A stretch of 64,000 nucleotides of DNA from Candidatus Competibacter sp. (GTDB taxonomy: Bacteria > Pseudomonadota > Gammaproteobacteria > Competibacterales > Competibacteraceae): assembly GCA_029624815.1 (NCBI GenBank), contig JARSSH010000060.1, forward strand, positions 1-64,000, given 5' to 3'. Each line of letters opens with the position of its first letter. Position 1 is the first letter of the stretch. Made by a program: the position numbers and the translations under genes. The notes under the pieces were generated by a model that saw only the letters and a program-made list of their open reading frames with translations, was not told where the DNA came from and did no database searches. Below, one piece after another: positions 53,647-63,894 of the stretch.

Positions 53647-55473
53647 ATGACCGCATCGCCACCATCGTTCGACTCCAGGATTTTTCTCGAAAACCTCACC
53701 GTGCTGCCCGGCGTCTATCGGATGCTGGACGAGCACGGCGCGGTACTTTATGTCGGTAAAGCCCGCAACCTCAAGCAGCGGGTTTCCAGCTACTTCCGGG
53801 AAAACCAGACATCCATCAAGACGCGCGGCCTGGTCGCCCATACCCACACCGTCGAAGTTACGGTGACCCATACCGAGGCCGAGGCGCTGATTCTGGAAAG
53901 TACGCTAATCAAGCGGTTCAAGCCGCGCTATAACATTCTGTTACGTGACGACAAAGGCTATCCTTACATTCATGTGTCCGCCGGGGCATTTCCCCGCATG
54001 GTGTTGCATCGGGGCGCCAAGCGCGCGGCGGGGCGCTATTTCGGTCCATATCCCAACGCCAATGCCGTCCACGATACATTAAACTTGCTTCAGAAAGCTT
54101 TTCGACTACGGTCGTGCGAGGACAGTTTTTTTCAGGGTCGAAGCCGTCCCTGTCTGCAATATCAGATCAAGCGCTGCACCGGACCCTGCGTCGGCCTGAT
54201 CGACGAAGCGGATTACCAACGCCATCTGCGCGATGTCGTCCTGTTTTTGGAAGGCAAGAGCGGGCAGGTGATCGATGACTTGGTACTGCGGATGGAGGCC
54301 GCCGTCGCCGCGCTGGATTTCGAGCAGGCGGCGCTCTGCCGTGACCAGATTGCCGATTTACGGCAGGTCCAGCAGCGCCAGCATGTCGAGGGCGAGAGCG
54401 GCGATCTCGATGTGGTGGCCTGCGCGGTGCGGTGCGGCGTGGCCTGTGTGCAGGTTTTTATGTTTCGTGGCGGCCGGTTGCTCGGCAACCAGGCATTTTT
54501 CCCCCGTCTGCCCGAAGAAGAAGAGGCAGGCGCCGTGTTGAGCGCGTTTCTGGCGCAGTACTACCTCGACAAGGTCATTCCAACCGATTTGCTGGTTAGC
54601 CACGAACCGGCGGAACTAGCGCTGCTGATCCAAGCCTTTCAGGGGCGAGCCGGGCATCGGGTGCGAATCGCCTACCGCCCGCGTGGCGAGCGTGCCCGAT
54701 GGCTGGCCATGGCGCTCCAGAATGTCGAGCACGCACTGGTCGCCCACCTGTCTAGTCAGGCCGGGATGCGTCGCCGATTGGAGGCGTTACGGGAAGCATT
54801 GGGGTGCGAATTCGAACTGGCTCGACTGGAATGTTTCGACGTCAGCCACACTGACGGCGAGGCGACGGTGGCGTCCTGTGTAGTGTTCGGTCCGGAAGGA
54901 CCGGTCAAGTCCGACTATCGCCGCTACAATATCGAAGGAGTTACTCCGGGCGACGATTACGCCGCCCTGCGCCAAGCGCTGACCCGACGCTACATTCGCC
55001 TGCGTGATGGACAGGAACGATTACCGGATGTCCTGTTCGTGGACGGCGGCAAAGGCCAGTTGACCCAGGCCCTCAAGATGCTGGATGAGTTGGGGGTCAC
55101 CGGGCTCGTGGTGGTTGGCATTGCCAAGGGGGCGGGACGCAAGCCGGGGTTGGAGACGCTTTACTTGTTCGAGGAAAGTCGCCCGATTATACTGCCGACC
55201 GATTCAGCCGCGCTGCATCTGGTGCAGCAGATCCGCGACGAGGCGCACCGCTTCGCGATTGCCGGTCACCGCCGGCGCCGGGCCAGAGGGCGCACCACCT
55301 CCGCGCTCGAAGGCATCCCCGGTATCGGAACCAAACGCCGGCAGGCGCTGCTCGGGCAGTTCGGTGGCTTGAAACAACTAGCCCGAGCCGGCGTCGAGGA
55401 TATTGCCCAAGTGGATGGCATCAGCGCCGAACTGGCGCAACGTATCTACGATGTTTTCCACGATGAAAGTTGA
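53647..55473 (+). CDS. uvrC: excinuclease ABC subunit C
   Basis: 608 residues. GIY-YIG nuclease for the 3' incision (LPGVYRMLDEHGAVLYVGKARNL), UVR motif (MEAAVAALDFEQAALCRDQI), RNase H-like nuclease for the 5' incision (CFDVSHTDGEATVASCVVFG, VDGGKGQL) and C-terminal helix-hairpin-helix pair (LEGIPGIGTKRRQALL). Length is typical. ATG 53647 is used; an upstream TTG at 53608 is unsupported. Confidence 0.98.
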   Translation: MTASPPSFDSRIFLENLTVLPGVYRMLDEHGAVLYVGKARNLKQRVSSYFRENQTSIKTRGLVAHTHTVEVTVTHTEAEALILESTLIKRFKPRYNILLRDDKGYPYIHVSAGAFPRMVLHRGAKRAAGRYFGPYPNANAVHDTLNLLQKAFRLRSCEDSFFQGRSRPCLQYQIKRCTGPCVGLIDEADYQRHLRDVVLFLEGKSGQVIDDLVLRMEAAVAALDFEQAALCRDQIADLRQVQQRQHVEGESGDLDVVACAVRCGVACVQVFMFRGGRLLGNQAFFPRLPEEEEAGAVLSAFLAQYYLDKVIPTDLLVSHEPAELALLIQAFQGRAGHRVRIAYRPRGERARWLAMALQNVEHALVAHLSSQAGMRRRLEALREALGCEFELARLECFDVSHTDGEATVASCVVFGPEGPVKSDYRRYNIEGVTPGDDYAALRQALTRRYIRLRDGQERLPDVLFVDGGKGQLTQALKMLDELGVTGLVVVGIAKGAGRKPGLETLYLFEESRPIILPTDSAALHLVQQIRDEAHRFAIAGHRRRRARGRTTSALEGIPGIGTKRRQALLGQFGGLKQLARAGVEDIAQVDGISAELAQRIYDVFHDES

Positions 55474-55487
55474 CCGCCCGTCGAACC

Positions 55488-56045
55488 ATGCAACTGAACC
55501 TGCCGACTTGGCTGACCCTGCTGCGGATCGCGTTGATACCGGTTTTCGTGGGCGTGTTTTTTCTGCCGTTTCGTGGCGCCAACCTGCTGTGCACCGCATT
55601 GTTCGGGTTGGCGGCGCTGACCGATTGGCTGGATGGCTACCTAGCCCGGCGGCTCGGTCAGACCTCTGCCTTCGGCGCGTTTCTCGACCCGGTCGCCGAC
55701 AAACTGATGGTGGCGGCGGCACTGGTTTTGCTGGTGCAGGCTATTCCCACTCCATTGATGGCGGTAACGGCGATGATCATCATCGGCCGCGAAATCGCCA
55801 TCTCCGCATTGCGGGAGTGGATGGCGCAAATCGGTGGTCATGGGCGGGTAGCGGTGTCCATGATTGGTAAGATCAAAACCACTGCCCAAATGGTCGCCGT
55901 GCTGCTGTTGCTCTATCGAGAGCCATTCGGCGGTTTTTTTCCGACCCTGGCGGTGGGGCAGGGTTTGTTGCTGGTTGCCGCGGTACTGACACTGTGGTCC
56001 ATGCTGCATTATCTGCTGGCGGCCTGGCCAACGTTGAAGGCTTGA
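55488..56045 (+). CDS. pgsA: CDP-diacylglycerol-glycerol-3-phosphate 3-phosphatidyltransferase
   Basis: 185 residues with five or six membrane helices and the CDP-alcohol phosphotransferase motif DWLDGYLARRLGQTSAFGAFLDPVADK (read as DG-x2-AR-x8-G-x3-D-x3-D). Makes phosphatidylglycerophosphate. Starts 14 bp after the uvrC stop; uvrC-pgsA followed by tRNA genes is a well-known gammaproteobacterial arrangement. Confidence 0.97.
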   Translation: MQLNLPTWLTLLRIALIPVFVGVFFLPFRGANLLCTALFGLAALTDWLDGYLARRLGQTSAFGAFLDPVADKLMVAAALVLLVQAIPTPLMAVTAMIIIGREIAISALREWMAQIGGHGRVAVSMIGKIKTTAQMVAVLLLLYREPFGGFFPTLAVGQGLLLVAAVLTLWSMLHYLLAAWPTLKA

Positions 56046-56083
56046 CGAGTCCGATTTTTGCGTTAATATGGCGATTCTACGCG

Positions 56084-56159
<76 letters not shown>

Positions 56160-56170
56160 AGATTCCCCGG

Positions 56171-56196
56171 CCTCGAAATGAAATCGAGGCTTTTTT
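56171..56196 (+). terminator. Rho-independent terminator between tRNA-Gly and tRNA-Cys
   Basis: CCTCGA-7 nt-TCGAGG followed by C and six T. It lies just 11 bases after tRNA-Gly, so tRNA-Cys and tRNA-Leu may need their own promoter or read-through. Confidence 0.8.
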
Positions 56197-56243
56197 ATGC
56201 GCCCAGGCATCGATGCCGCTGGGTGCATAGGTCTTCGTCGCCG

Positions 56244-56317
56244 GGCTAGGTGGCAGAGTGGTCATGCAGCGGCCTGCAAAGCCGTGGACGCCGGTTCGAT
56301 TCCGACCCTAGCCTCCA
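56244..56317 (+). tRNA. tRNA-Cys (GCA)
   Basis: 74 nt with acceptor GGCTAGG/CCTAGCC, anticodon loop CTGCAAA giving GCA, T-arm GGTTCGATTCC, and encoded TCCA end. Confidence 0.98.
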
Positions 56318-56326
56318 CCTATCCTC

Positions 56327-56412
56327 GCTGGTGTGGTGGAATGGTATACACACAGGACTTAAAATCCTGCGGCTTTGCGGCCTTGTGGGTTCGAGTCCCA
56401 CCACCAGCACCA
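56327..56412 (+). tRNA. tRNA-Leu (UAA)
   Basis: 86 nt with a long variable arm (GCGGCTTTGCGGCCTTGT region). Acceptor GCTGGTG/CACCAGC, anticodon stem CAGGA/TCCTG with loop CTTAAAA giving UAA, encoded ACCA end. Reads UUA/UUG. Confidence 0.98.
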
Positions 56413-56458
56413 TAAAATCAGCAGGTTACGAAAAAACCAGATTGTTGTTTTGCGCTAG

Positions 56459-56484
56459 AAAACGGCCATTTTTGGCCGTTTTTT
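56459..56484 (+). terminator. Rho-independent terminator after the tRNA cluster
   Basis: AAAACGGCCA-TTTT-TGGCCGTTTT with a continuing T-run. It ends the uvrC-pgsA-tRNA transcription unit. Confidence 0.88.
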
Positions 56485-57027
56485 GCTTTTGAGTATCCCG
56501 GCAGTGTCCCTGTTTCCGAGTATCCAGGCCGAATAGCGATAGTGCGAGCAGTGGAGCCCCCCATCCGAAAAATCGCCTTCGAAAAGACCTTCTCACCGGT
56601 CGTGCGGGTGTGGAGGCTTCGGGCTCCGTCGCGAACCGTCTCATGGCTCCCGTGACCGACGATGTTACATAGGCCACGGACCGGGCAAACCCGCATCGTC
56701 GGCATCTTCATCGCCCCAGTGGAATTCATCCAACAACTCGACGCCAGGGTGAATTTAATAATCTAAACCCAGTGCCGCGCCAAGAATCACCGGAAATTCC
56801 CTGCCAGGCCATGGCGTCCTCTACAGAACGTGTTGCTTGCAGCCTACCAAATTTTGCGATTGAAGAATTTTTTGTGCCGGATATTCTCCTAGTGGCTCCA
56901 AAGACTTGCGGATACAATCCGGGAACCATTTCGGAGTCCGACACTCTTTGAATCGGCGTTTGTACATTTTTTGTCCAAAGTCAAAACAGCGCCTTACCGC
57001 CGACGCCTGCCAACTCGGAGGGGAATC
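56485..57027. other. intergenic region before ovoA
   Basis: 543 bp with no credible gene. Short frames on either strand lack ribosome sites and conserved features. The last 150 bp are AT-rich (several T tracts) and should carry the ovoA promoter; I cannot identify a confident -35/-10 pair. Confidence 0.5.
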
Positions 57028-59457
57028 ATGACCGCGCCGACCGTATCCACCGCCACCCTGGAACCCACCGCCGAGCCGTGGCGCAATAATCTGCGCGGCG
57101 ACCTTGCCAGCGATCTCACCGGTCCTCGCCCCGCTTGGTGGTGGACGGGAAGGACTCCTCGGGAGTGCCCCGGCCGTCGGCCGGACGGCACGCTGACTTC
57201 GCTGCCGCTGCCGAATCTATCGACCTGCACCCGCCAACAGGTACTGGATTACTTCGACAATGGTTGGACATTGACCGAAGTGCTGTTCTCCGGCCTGAAG
57301 GGCGAGGAAGCTTTCTTCCGCCCGCCCTATCACCGCTTGCGCCACCCGATGATCTTTTACTACGGCCACCCGCCGACGCTGTACATCAACAAGCTGCGGG
57401 TCGCCGGTCTGATCGAGCAAGCGCTCAATCCCTACTACGAGCGATTGTTCGAAACCGGGGTGGACGAGATGCGCTGGGACGACATGTCCAAGAACGAGAT
57501 GCGTTGGCCCAGCATCCGGGAAGTCCATGCCTACCGACGGCAGGTTTATCGAATCGTGCGGCGGCTGATCGAAACCCATCCCGGCCTGGAATCCGGCCAC
57601 CCATCGATCACCCAGAACCATCCCTTGTGGGCGTTGTTCATGGGTTTCGAGCACGAGCGCATCCATCTGGAAACCTCCGCCGTGCTGATCCACGAACTGC
57701 CGCTGTCTCTGGTGCAACGCCCGACGGAATGGCCGAACCTGCATCCTTCCGCGCATCGGATGGAGGCCGCCGATCTTCCGCCGCGCGCCGACCGCGAATT
57801 CCCGGCCAACGACTTGATCGATGTGTCCGATCAACCGGTCACCCTCGGCAAGCCGGCCGACTGGCCCTCCTACGGCTGGGACAACGAATACGGCCGGCGC
57901 GAGACCGCGGTGCGCGCCTTTCAGGCCTGTCGTTATCTGGTCAGCAATGGCGAGTTCCACGCTTTCGTGGCGGCCAGTGGCTACAGCGAACAACGCTACT
58001 GGTCGGAAACCGGCTGGCAATGGCGCGTCTTCCGCAACGTCAAGTGGCCGACCTTCTGGGTGCCGGACGGACCCGCTGGCCTGCACCGCTATCGGTTGCG
58101 CACCCTGTTCGAAGTCATCCCCATGCCCTGGGACTGGCCGGTCGAGGTGAATTACCACGAGGCCAAGGCCTACTGCGCTTGGCGCGCCGAGCAGGAAGGC
58201 GTGCCCTACCGGTTACCCAGCGAAGCCGAGCACCAGGCGCTGCGCGCCATCCGACGGCACTTGGCGAAAACCATCGACGTTACGGCCGACCCGGTGATGG
58301 GATTCGATGGGGCAACGCTGGCGCGGGAGCAGGGCTGGAATCTCAATCTGGCCTGGGGCTCATCCAGTCCGGTCGATGCCGGTCGGCCGGCCGAAACCGG
58401 TTTTTACGATGTCTTCGGCAATGTCTGGCAATGGTTGGAGGATCATTTCAACCCACTGCCCGGCGCGCGGGTGCATCCCTACTACGACGATTTCAGCACG
58501 CCCTGCTACGACGGTCAGCATCGGATGATCCTGGGGGGCTCCTGGATTTCCACCGGCGACGAGGCCAGTATTTGGGCGCGCTTTCATTTCCGTCCGCACT
58601 TTTTCCAGCACGCCGGCTTTCGGCTGGTCAGGAGCGACGGCGACGGTGGCGCGGTCCGACTGGATCAGGCTGGTTCGACCGGTCAGGTCTATGAAGACCC
58701 GCAAATCCTGAACGAATACCTGCTGCTGCATTACGGCGCGCCCGAGGAACAAATGCCCTATCCTTTCGGGCCGGCCGACGCGGCGGAATTCCCGGTGCGC
58801 TGCGCCCACTGGCTGAGCGAGGCCGCCCGCGAGCACGGCGTCCCGACCGCGAAGGCGCTGGATGTCGGCTGCGCGGTGGGTCGAGCCAGCTTCGAGTTGG
58901 CGCGCGTTTACGGCGAAGTGGTGGGCGTCGATCTCAGTCGCGCCTTCATCGACGCCGCCGATACCTTGCGCCGTCAGGGCGAACTGAACTATTTTCGCAA
59001 GGACGAGGGCACGCTGGGCGCAACGCTGAGCGCCATGGTCGATCCCGCCATCGATCGCGACCGGGTGCGCTTCCGCCAAGCCGACGCCTGCGCGCTGCCG
59101 GCCGAATTGATGGATTTCGATGCCGTGTTGCTGGCCAACCTGCTATGCCGGTTGCCCAGCCCGAAGGCGCTGCTGGGGCGGCTGGGCGGACCGTTAGGCT
59201 TGGTGAAACCCGGCGGGCTGCTGGCGATCTTTTCGCCCTATAGTTGGCTGGAACGGTTCACCCCGCCGGATGCCTGGCTGGGTGGTTTCGAGCGGGAAGG
59301 CACACCGGTCACCAGCGCAACAGTGCTGGCGGCGTTTTTGAACGCTGAAGGTTTCGATCTGCTACGCGAGGTCGACGTGCCGCTGCTTATCCGCGAACAC
59401 GCCCGCAAGTTCCAGTACATCGTGACCCATGCCACCCTGTGGCGGCGCGACCGTTAA
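57028..59457 (+). CDS. ovoA: OvoA: 5-histidylcysteine sulfoxide synthase / mercaptohistidine methyltransferase
   Basis: 809 residues, three domains. A DinB-like domain (about 65-230) supplies the iron ligands: a candidate first His114 in FYYGHPP and the HxxxHxE motif His209/His213/Glu215 in FEHERIHLETS. The central FGE-sulfatase-like domain (about 265-565) has VTLGKPADWPSYGWDNEYG, FGNVWQWLEDHF and ILGGSWISTGDEASIWARFHF. The C-terminal class I methyltransferase (about 590-805) begins with ALDVGCAVGRASFELAR. Full OvoA forms the 5-histidylcysteine sulfoxide and methylates the mercaptohistidine on the way to ovothiol A, an antioxidant thiol. The C-terminal methyltransferase separates it from EgtB. 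ATG 57028 has GGAGGGGA upstream. Confidence 0.95.
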   Translation: MTAPTVSTATLEPTAEPWRNNLRGDLASDLTGPRPAWWWTGRTPRECPGRRPDGTLTSLPLPNLSTCTRQQVLDYFDNGWTLTEVLFSGLKGEEAFFRPPYHRLRHPMIFYYGHPPTLYINKLRVAGLIEQALNPYYERLFETGVDEMRWDDMSKNEMRWPSIREVHAYRRQVYRIVRRLIETHPGLESGHPSITQNHPLWALFMGFEHERIHLETSAVLIHELPLSLVQRPTEWPNLHPSAHRMEAADLPPRADREFPANDLIDVSDQPVTLGKPADWPSYGWDNEYGRRETAVRAFQACRYLVSNGEFHAFVAASGYSEQRYWSETGWQWRVFRNVKWPTFWVPDGPAGLHRYRLRTLFEVIPMPWDWPVEVNYHEAKAYCAWRAEQEGVPYRLPSEAEHQALRAIRRHLAKTIDVTADPVMGFDGATLAREQGWNLNLAWGSSSPVDAGRPAETGFYDVFGNVWQWLEDHFNPLPGARVHPYYDDFSTPCYDGQHRMILGGSWISTGDEASIWARFHFRPHFFQHAGFRLVRSDGDGGAVRLDQAGSTGQVYEDPQILNEYLLLHYGAPEEQMPYPFGPADAAEFPVRCAHWLSEAAREHGVPTAKALDVGCAVGRASFELARVYGEVVGVDLSRAFIDAADTLRRQGELNYFRKDEGTLGATLSAMVDPAIDRDRVRFRQADACALPAELMDFDAVLLANLLCRLPSPKALLGRLGGPLGLVKPGGLLAIFSPYSWLERFTPPDAWLGGFEREGTPVTSATVLAAFLNAEGFDLLREVDVPLLIREHARKFQYIVTHATLWRRDR

Positions 59458-59636
59458 CCGTGCTCACCCAGAGGCTGTATAAACACTCAATTCAGTTCCT
59501 CTCTTCCCTCCCCGCTTTGTCCGGAGAGGCGGCTTACCGCGGTTTTTGAGCCCAGTGCCGCTTAGCTTGGTGCGTAAAAGCTCATGATCTACAATTGACG
59601 CCACGCTGCCGCAATGTTGACAATTCCATCTAAAAT

Positions 59637-59933
59637 TCACGGTAGTTCGATGCGTGACCTTTCATGATTTCGGCGGAACAGTGTGGCAATATGTCCAATC
59701 CGCTGGACCAGTGCCGCGTCGGTCGTCGCGCAAATCTCCGCGATCATCGCTTCTCGCGTTTCACGATCTTCGGCGTTGACTCGAATTTTGATCAGTTCGT
59801 GATGGTCGAGAGCCAGCAGGATTTCATGAGCGACCGTTGGCGTGATGCCGTTGTCGCCGACGATCACGACCGGCTTGCGGCGATGGGCCAAGGCTTTGAG
59901 GTGGCGCTTTTGCGGATTGGTCAGGGCGGGCAC
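59637..59933 (-). CDS. yhbY: YhbY family RNA-binding protein
   Basis: 98 residues, GTG start, a single CRM (CRS1-YhbY) domain: LTNPQKRHLKALAHRRKPVV, VGDNGITPTVAHEILLALDHHELIKIRV with the GxxG loop, and IGHIATLFRRN. Associates with pre-50S ribosomal subunits. Divergent from the rlmE-ftsH unit, as in many gammaproteobacteria. Confidence 0.96.
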   Translation of the reverse strand: MPALTNPQKRHLKALAHRRKPVVIVGDNGITPTVAHEILLALDHHELIKIRVNAEDRETREAMIAEICATTDAALVQRIGHIATLFRRNHERSRIELP

Positions 59934-59946
59934 GGGATCAGCGAAT

Positions 59947-60216
59947 ATGGCGAAAGATTTTAACAGTATAACCGGCGGTAAGGGTCTAACGGTAGCTCCG
60001 AGCCCTCTGAACGAGGTTAAGCTGGATTTGGGGATTATCCTGGCGGTTGGCGTGTTGCTGCTGCTGGTGCAGGGGCGGGCGCTTGACAGCCTGTCTTTGC
60101 AGTTGCTGCTTTTGCTGAGCTACGGGTTGCTGGGTATGGTCTGGATCGTCATTCGAACCCGTCGGGCCATGACTCAATTTAACCGCGCGCGGAAACAGTA
60201 TCCAGATGGCCCGTAG
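59947..60216 (+). CDS. small two-helix membrane protein upstream of rlmE
   Basis: 89 residues starting at ATG 59947. Two hydrophobic segments ([16 protein letters not shown] and [19 protein letters not shown]) separated by a short loop, with a basic C-terminus ([16 protein letters not shown]). The frame overlaps the start of rlmE by 11 bp, which supports real, coupled translation. I do not recognise a named family. Its distance to yhbY is only 13 bp in divergent orientation, so promoters must overlap the gene starts. Confidence 0.7.
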   Translation: MAKDFNSITGGKGLTVAPSPLNEVKLDLGIILAVGVLLLLVQGRALDSLSLQLLLLLSYGLLGMVWIVIRTRRAMTQFNRARKQYPDGP

Positions 60217-60826
60217 TAAAAGCAGTGCCCGCTGGTTGCGGGAACACTTCAGCGATGAATACGTGCGCCGCGCCCAAGCGGAGGGCTACCGTTCCCGGTC
60301 GGTCTACAAGCTACTGGAGATACAGGAAAAAGATCGACTGTTGCGGCCTGGCGTTACGGCAGTGGATCTGGGCGCGGCGCCCGGAGGCTGGTCGCAACTG
60401 GCAGCGCGGCTGGTTGGCCCGCGGGGCGTGGTGATCGCGTTGGATGTGCTGCCCTTCGAACCGCTGGCTGGGGTGGAATTCGTCCAGGGTGATTTCCGCG
60501 AGACAGCGGTGCTGGAAAGATTGCTGAATGCACTGAACAATCGGCCCGTAGACCTTGTAATATCCGATATGGCCCCCAATACCACGGGTATCAAGGCAGT
60601 CGATCAGCCACGCGGTATGTACTTGGCCGAATTGGCGCTGGATTTTGCCCGACGATGTTTACGGCCCGGTGGGGATTTTCTGGTGAAGATATTTCAGGGC
60701 GAAGGCGTCGATCCATTTCTCGGGGAACTGCGTGCCGCGTTCGCCGCCGTTTCGCCCCGCAAGCCAAAGGCGTCGCGCGCCCGCAGTGCCGAACAGTATG
60801 CGTTGGCTAGGAACTATCGTGGGTAA
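60206..60826 (+). CDS. rlmE: 23S rRNA 2'-O-ribose U2552 methyltransferase RlmE
   Basis: 206 residues, RrmJ/FtsJ fold. Motif [33 protein letters not shown] with the catalytic Asp, and LVKIFQGEG with a catalytic Lys; the N-terminal Lys lies in [15 protein letters not shown], completing the K-D-K-E set. Lies upstream of ftsH as in E. coli. Confidence 0.97.
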   Translation: MARSKSSARWLREHFSDEYVRRAQAEGYRSRSVYKLLEIQEKDRLLRPGVTAVDLGAAPGGWSQLAARLVGPRGVVIALDVLPFEPLAGVEFVQGDFRETAVLERLLNALNNRPVDLVISDMAPNTTGIKAVDQPRGMYLAELALDFARRCLRPGGDFLVKIFQGEGVDPFLGELRAAFAAVSPRKPKASRARSAEQYALARNYRG

Positions 60827-60933
60827 TCTAGTCTAAAAATAGTGGATTTTTTAACCTCTTAAGTGCGGAAGGGATGGGCGGTTCCCCATTCCGGCATCGG
60901 ATCACAAGCTTTTGCAGCGTTGAGGTGCGTACC

Positions 60934-62859
60934 TTGAACGACATGGTAAAAAATATCCTTCTGTGGGTGGTCATTGCGGTGGTGTTGATGTCCGTCTTCA
61001 ACAGTTTTGGCCCGAAGGTGGCGCCATCCGCCCAAATGTCCTACTCACAGTTCCTGCAGGAAGCCAAGGAAGGGCGAATCGCGCAGGTCATGATCGACGG
61101 GCGCGCCATTCAGGGGCGGGCCGGTACTGGCGAGCGTTTCACCACGTATAGTCCGGAAACCGATAACAGCGCCATGATCGGCGAGCTGCTCAAGCACGGT
61201 GTCGATATCGAAGGCCAACCGCCGGAGAAGCAGGGTCTGCTGATGCAAATCTTCATCTCCTGGTTCCCGATGCTGTTGTTGATCGGGATTTGGGTCTTCT
61301 TCCTGCGGCAGATGCAAGGCGGCGGCGCCGGTCGAGGCGCGATGTCGTTCGGCAAGTCGCGCGCCCGGATGATGAGCGAGGATCAGATCAAGGTGACGTT
61401 CTCGGATGTCGCTGGCGTGGACGAGGCCAAGGAAGAGGTCGCCGAATTGGTGGAATTCCTGCGTGATCCCGGCAAATTCCAGAAGCTTGGCGGCAAGATT
61501 CCGCGCGGTGTGTTGATGGTCGGCTCGCCCGGCACCGGCAAGACGCTGCTGGCCAAGGCCATCGCCGGCGAGGCCAAGGTGCCGTTTTTCTCCATCTCCG
61601 GCTCGGACTTCGTGGAAATGTTCGTCGGCGTCGGCGCGTCCAGGGTGCGCGATATGTTCGAACAAGCCAAGAAGCATGCGCCTTGCATTATTTTCATCGA
61701 CGAAATCGACGCCGTGGGCCGGCATCGCGGCGCGGGTCTGGGCGGCGGTCACGACGAGCGCGAGCAAACCCTGAACCAGTTGCTGGTGGAAATGGACGGC
61801 TTCGAAGGCAACGAAGGCATCATCGTCATCGCCGCCACCAACCGCCCCGACGTTCTCGATCCGGCGCTGTTGCGCCCTGGCCGATTTGATCGGCAGGTGG
61901 TGGTGCCGTTGCCCGACGTGCGGGGTCGCGAGCAGATTCTCAAGGTCCATATGCGCAAGGTGCCGTTGTCCGACAACGTCAAACCGGTGGTCATCGCCCG
62001 TGGCACCCCCGGTTTTTCCGGGGCGGATTTGGCCAATCTGGTGAATGAGGCGGCGTTGTTCGCCGCTCGCGCCAACAAGCGCGATGTGGACATGGAGGAT
62101 TTCGAGAAGGCCAAGGACAAGATCATGATGGGCGCCGAGCGCAAGTCGATGGTGATGAGCGAGGAGGAAAAGAAGCTCACGGCCTATCACGAGGCCGGCC
62201 ATGCCATCGTCGGGCGGCTGGTGCCGGCGCACGACCCGGTGTACAAGGTCAGCATCATCCCGCGTGGACGGGCGTTGGGCGTGACCATGTTCCTACCGGA
62301 GGGCGATCGCTACAGTTTCAGCAAGCAGCGGCTGGAAAGCCAGATCTCCAGCCTGTTCGGTGGGCGGATCGCCGAGTCGATTATTTTCGGGGCGGACTTC
62401 GTCACCACCGGCGCGCAGAACGACATCGAGCGTTCCACCGACATCGCCCGCAACATGGTGACCAAGTGGGGCCTGTCCGACCGACTGGGGCCGCTGACCT
62501 ACAGCGAGGACGATGGCGAGGTGTTTTTAGGGCGATCGGTGACTCGACACAAGAATGTGTCCGACGAAACCGCCCACGTCATCGACGAGGAAATCCGTTC
62601 GATCATCGACTGCAATTACCGGCGTGCCGAACAGTTGTTGCGCGACAATCTCGACAAGTTGCACGCCATGGCCGGGGCGCTGATCAAGTACGAGACCATC
62701 GACTCCGAGCAAATCGACGACATCATGGCGGGCCGGCCGCCGCGCGAGCCGGCGGATTCGAACGCCGATTCGGACCCGCCCAGCACCGGTTCGTCGGTGA
62801 GTCTGGACAAGGATCGGCGAGGCGAAAAGCCGATCGGCGGACCTGCCCAGCAGCATTGA
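60934..62859 (+). CDS. ftsH: ATP-dependent zinc metalloprotease FtsH
   Basis: 641 residues from a TTG start at 60934, chosen because GAGGTG lies 6 bases upstream; ATG 60943 is the alternative. Two membrane helices ([15 protein letters not shown] and [19 protein letters not shown]) flank a periplasmic domain. The AAA+ module has Walker A GSPGTGKT, Walker [13 protein letters not shown] and the second region of homology [19 protein letters not shown]. The zinc site is HEAGH. Degrades misfolded membrane proteins and regulators such as LpxC and sigma-32. Confidence 0.98.
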   Translation: MNDMVKNILLWVVIAVVLMSVFNSFGPKVAPSAQMSYSQFLQEAKEGRIAQVMIDGRAIQGRAGTGERFTTYSPETDNSAMIGELLKHGVDIEGQPPEKQGLLMQIFISWFPMLLLIGIWVFFLRQMQGGGAGRGAMSFGKSRARMMSEDQIKVTFSDVAGVDEAKEEVAELVEFLRDPGKFQKLGGKIPRGVLMVGSPGTGKTLLAKAIAGEAKVPFFSISGSDFVEMFVGVGASRVRDMFEQAKKHAPCIIFIDEIDAVGRHRGAGLGGGHDEREQTLNQLLVEMDGFEGNEGIIVIAATNRPDVLDPALLRPGRFDRQVVVPLPDVRGREQILKVHMRKVPLSDNVKPVVIARGTPGFSGADLANLVNEAALFAARANKRDVDMEDFEKAKDKIMMGAERKSMVMSEEEKKLTAYHEAGHAIVGRLVPAHDPVYKVSIIPRGRALGVTMFLPEGDRYSFSKQRLESQISSLFGGRIAESIIFGADFVTTGAQNDIERSTDIARNMVTKWGLSDRLGPLTYSEDDGEVFLGRSVTRHKNVSDETAHVIDEEIRSIIDCNYRRAEQLLRDNLDKLHAMAGALIKYETIDSEQIDDIMAGRPPREPADSNADSDPPSTGSSVSLDKDRRGEKPIGGPAQQH

Positions 62860-62918
62860 GTTTTCCGCTGGTTCTTTTTGCCCTTCTCCCAACGGGAGCA
62901 GGGCTCCTTGTAGGGTAA

Positions 62919-62950
62919 CCCCTCTTCCGTCGGCGGAAGAGGGGTTTTTT
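62919..62950 (+). terminator. Rho-independent terminator between ftsH and folP
   Basis: CCCCTCTTCCG-4 nt-CGGAAGAGGGG, an 11-bp perfect stem, followed by six T. It ends 17 bp before folP, so folP-glmM either rely on read-through or on a promoter overlapping this hairpin. Confidence 0.88.
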
Positions 62951-62967
62951 GTGAAAGCGTCTCAATC

Positions 62968-63798
62968 ATGCAAATCGATTGCGCGGGAAAAACGCTTGAT
63001 CTGAGCCAACCCGTCGTGATGGGCGTGCTTAACGTCACCCCGGATTCGTTTTCCGACGGCGGACAATATCTGCAACTGGATGCGGCATTGCGTCGCGCGG
63101 AAATCATGGTGGCGCAAGGCGCGGCGCTGGTCGATGTCGGCGGCGAGTCCACCCGGCCGGGCGCGACACCGGTATCGGTACAGGAAGAGCTGGATCGGGT
63201 ACTGCCGGTGGTGGAACGGCTGGCGCGCGAGTTGGCCGTGCCGATTTCGGTGGATACGAGCAAACCCGAACTCATGCGCGATCTGGCGCGAGTCGGCGCT
63301 GGCCTGATCAACGACGTGCGGGCGCTGCAAATGCCTGGGGCGCTGACGGCGGCGGCGGCCAGCGGCCTACCGGTTTGTCTGATGCACCTGCGGGGTGATC
63401 CAGCCACCATGCAGCAAAGGCCGGTTTACGCGGATGTAGTCGCCGAGGTCCACGATTTTTTAGCGGCGCGGGTTTGCGCCTGCGAGGCGGCCGGCATCGC
63501 CCGCGAGCGGATTTTGGTCGATCCCGGTTTCGGTTTCGGCAAAACCTTGGAGCATAACCTGAACCTGCTCCGCCATCTCGATCGATTTGCCGACCTGGCG
63601 GCCGGCGTGTTGGTCGGCATCTCGCGTAAGAGCATGATCGGCGCGTTGCTGGATGTGCCCCCGGGCGAGCGGCTGGCCGGCGGTTTGGCGGCGGCGGCGA
63701 TCGCCGTTTGGCGGGGTGCCCGTGTCGTCCGCGCCCATGATGTCCGGGAGACGGTCCATGCCTTGCGTGTCTGCGCCGCCGTGCTGGCGGTCGACTAG
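62968..63798 (+). CDS. folP: dihydropteroate synthase
   Basis: 276 residues, TIM barrel. VVMGVLNVTPDSFSDGGQY and VDVGGESTRPGATPVS are the two family signatures; ISVDTSKPELM and ILVDPGFGFGKTLEHNL bind pterin and phosphate. Condenses p-aminobenzoate with hydroxymethyldihydropterin pyrophosphate in folate synthesis; target of sulfonamides. Located between ftsH and glmM as in E. coli. Confidence 0.98.
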   Translation: MQIDCAGKTLDLSQPVVMGVLNVTPDSFSDGGQYLQLDAALRRAEIMVAQGAALVDVGGESTRPGATPVSVQEELDRVLPVVERLARELAVPISVDTSKPELMRDLARVGAGLINDVRALQMPGALTAAAASGLPVCLMHLRGDPATMQQRPVYADVVAEVHDFLAARVCACEAAGIARERILVDPGFGFGKTLEHNLNLLRHLDRFADLAAGVLVGISRKSMIGALLDVPPGERLAGGLAAAAIAVWRGARVVRAHDVRETVHALRVCAAVLAVD

Positions 63799-63894
63799 AG
63801 GGCGCAGCGGTTTTCACTGACCGCCCGGAGATGCGCGCTTTGCCCATGCTCGCCGCTACAATAATCCAATTTTGCCGAACTTAGAGGAAATCAA

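Noticed and set aside
56418-56944. short frames in the gap before ovoA
   Set aside because: Overlap the tRNA terminator or lack starts with ribosome sites; composition is non-coding.
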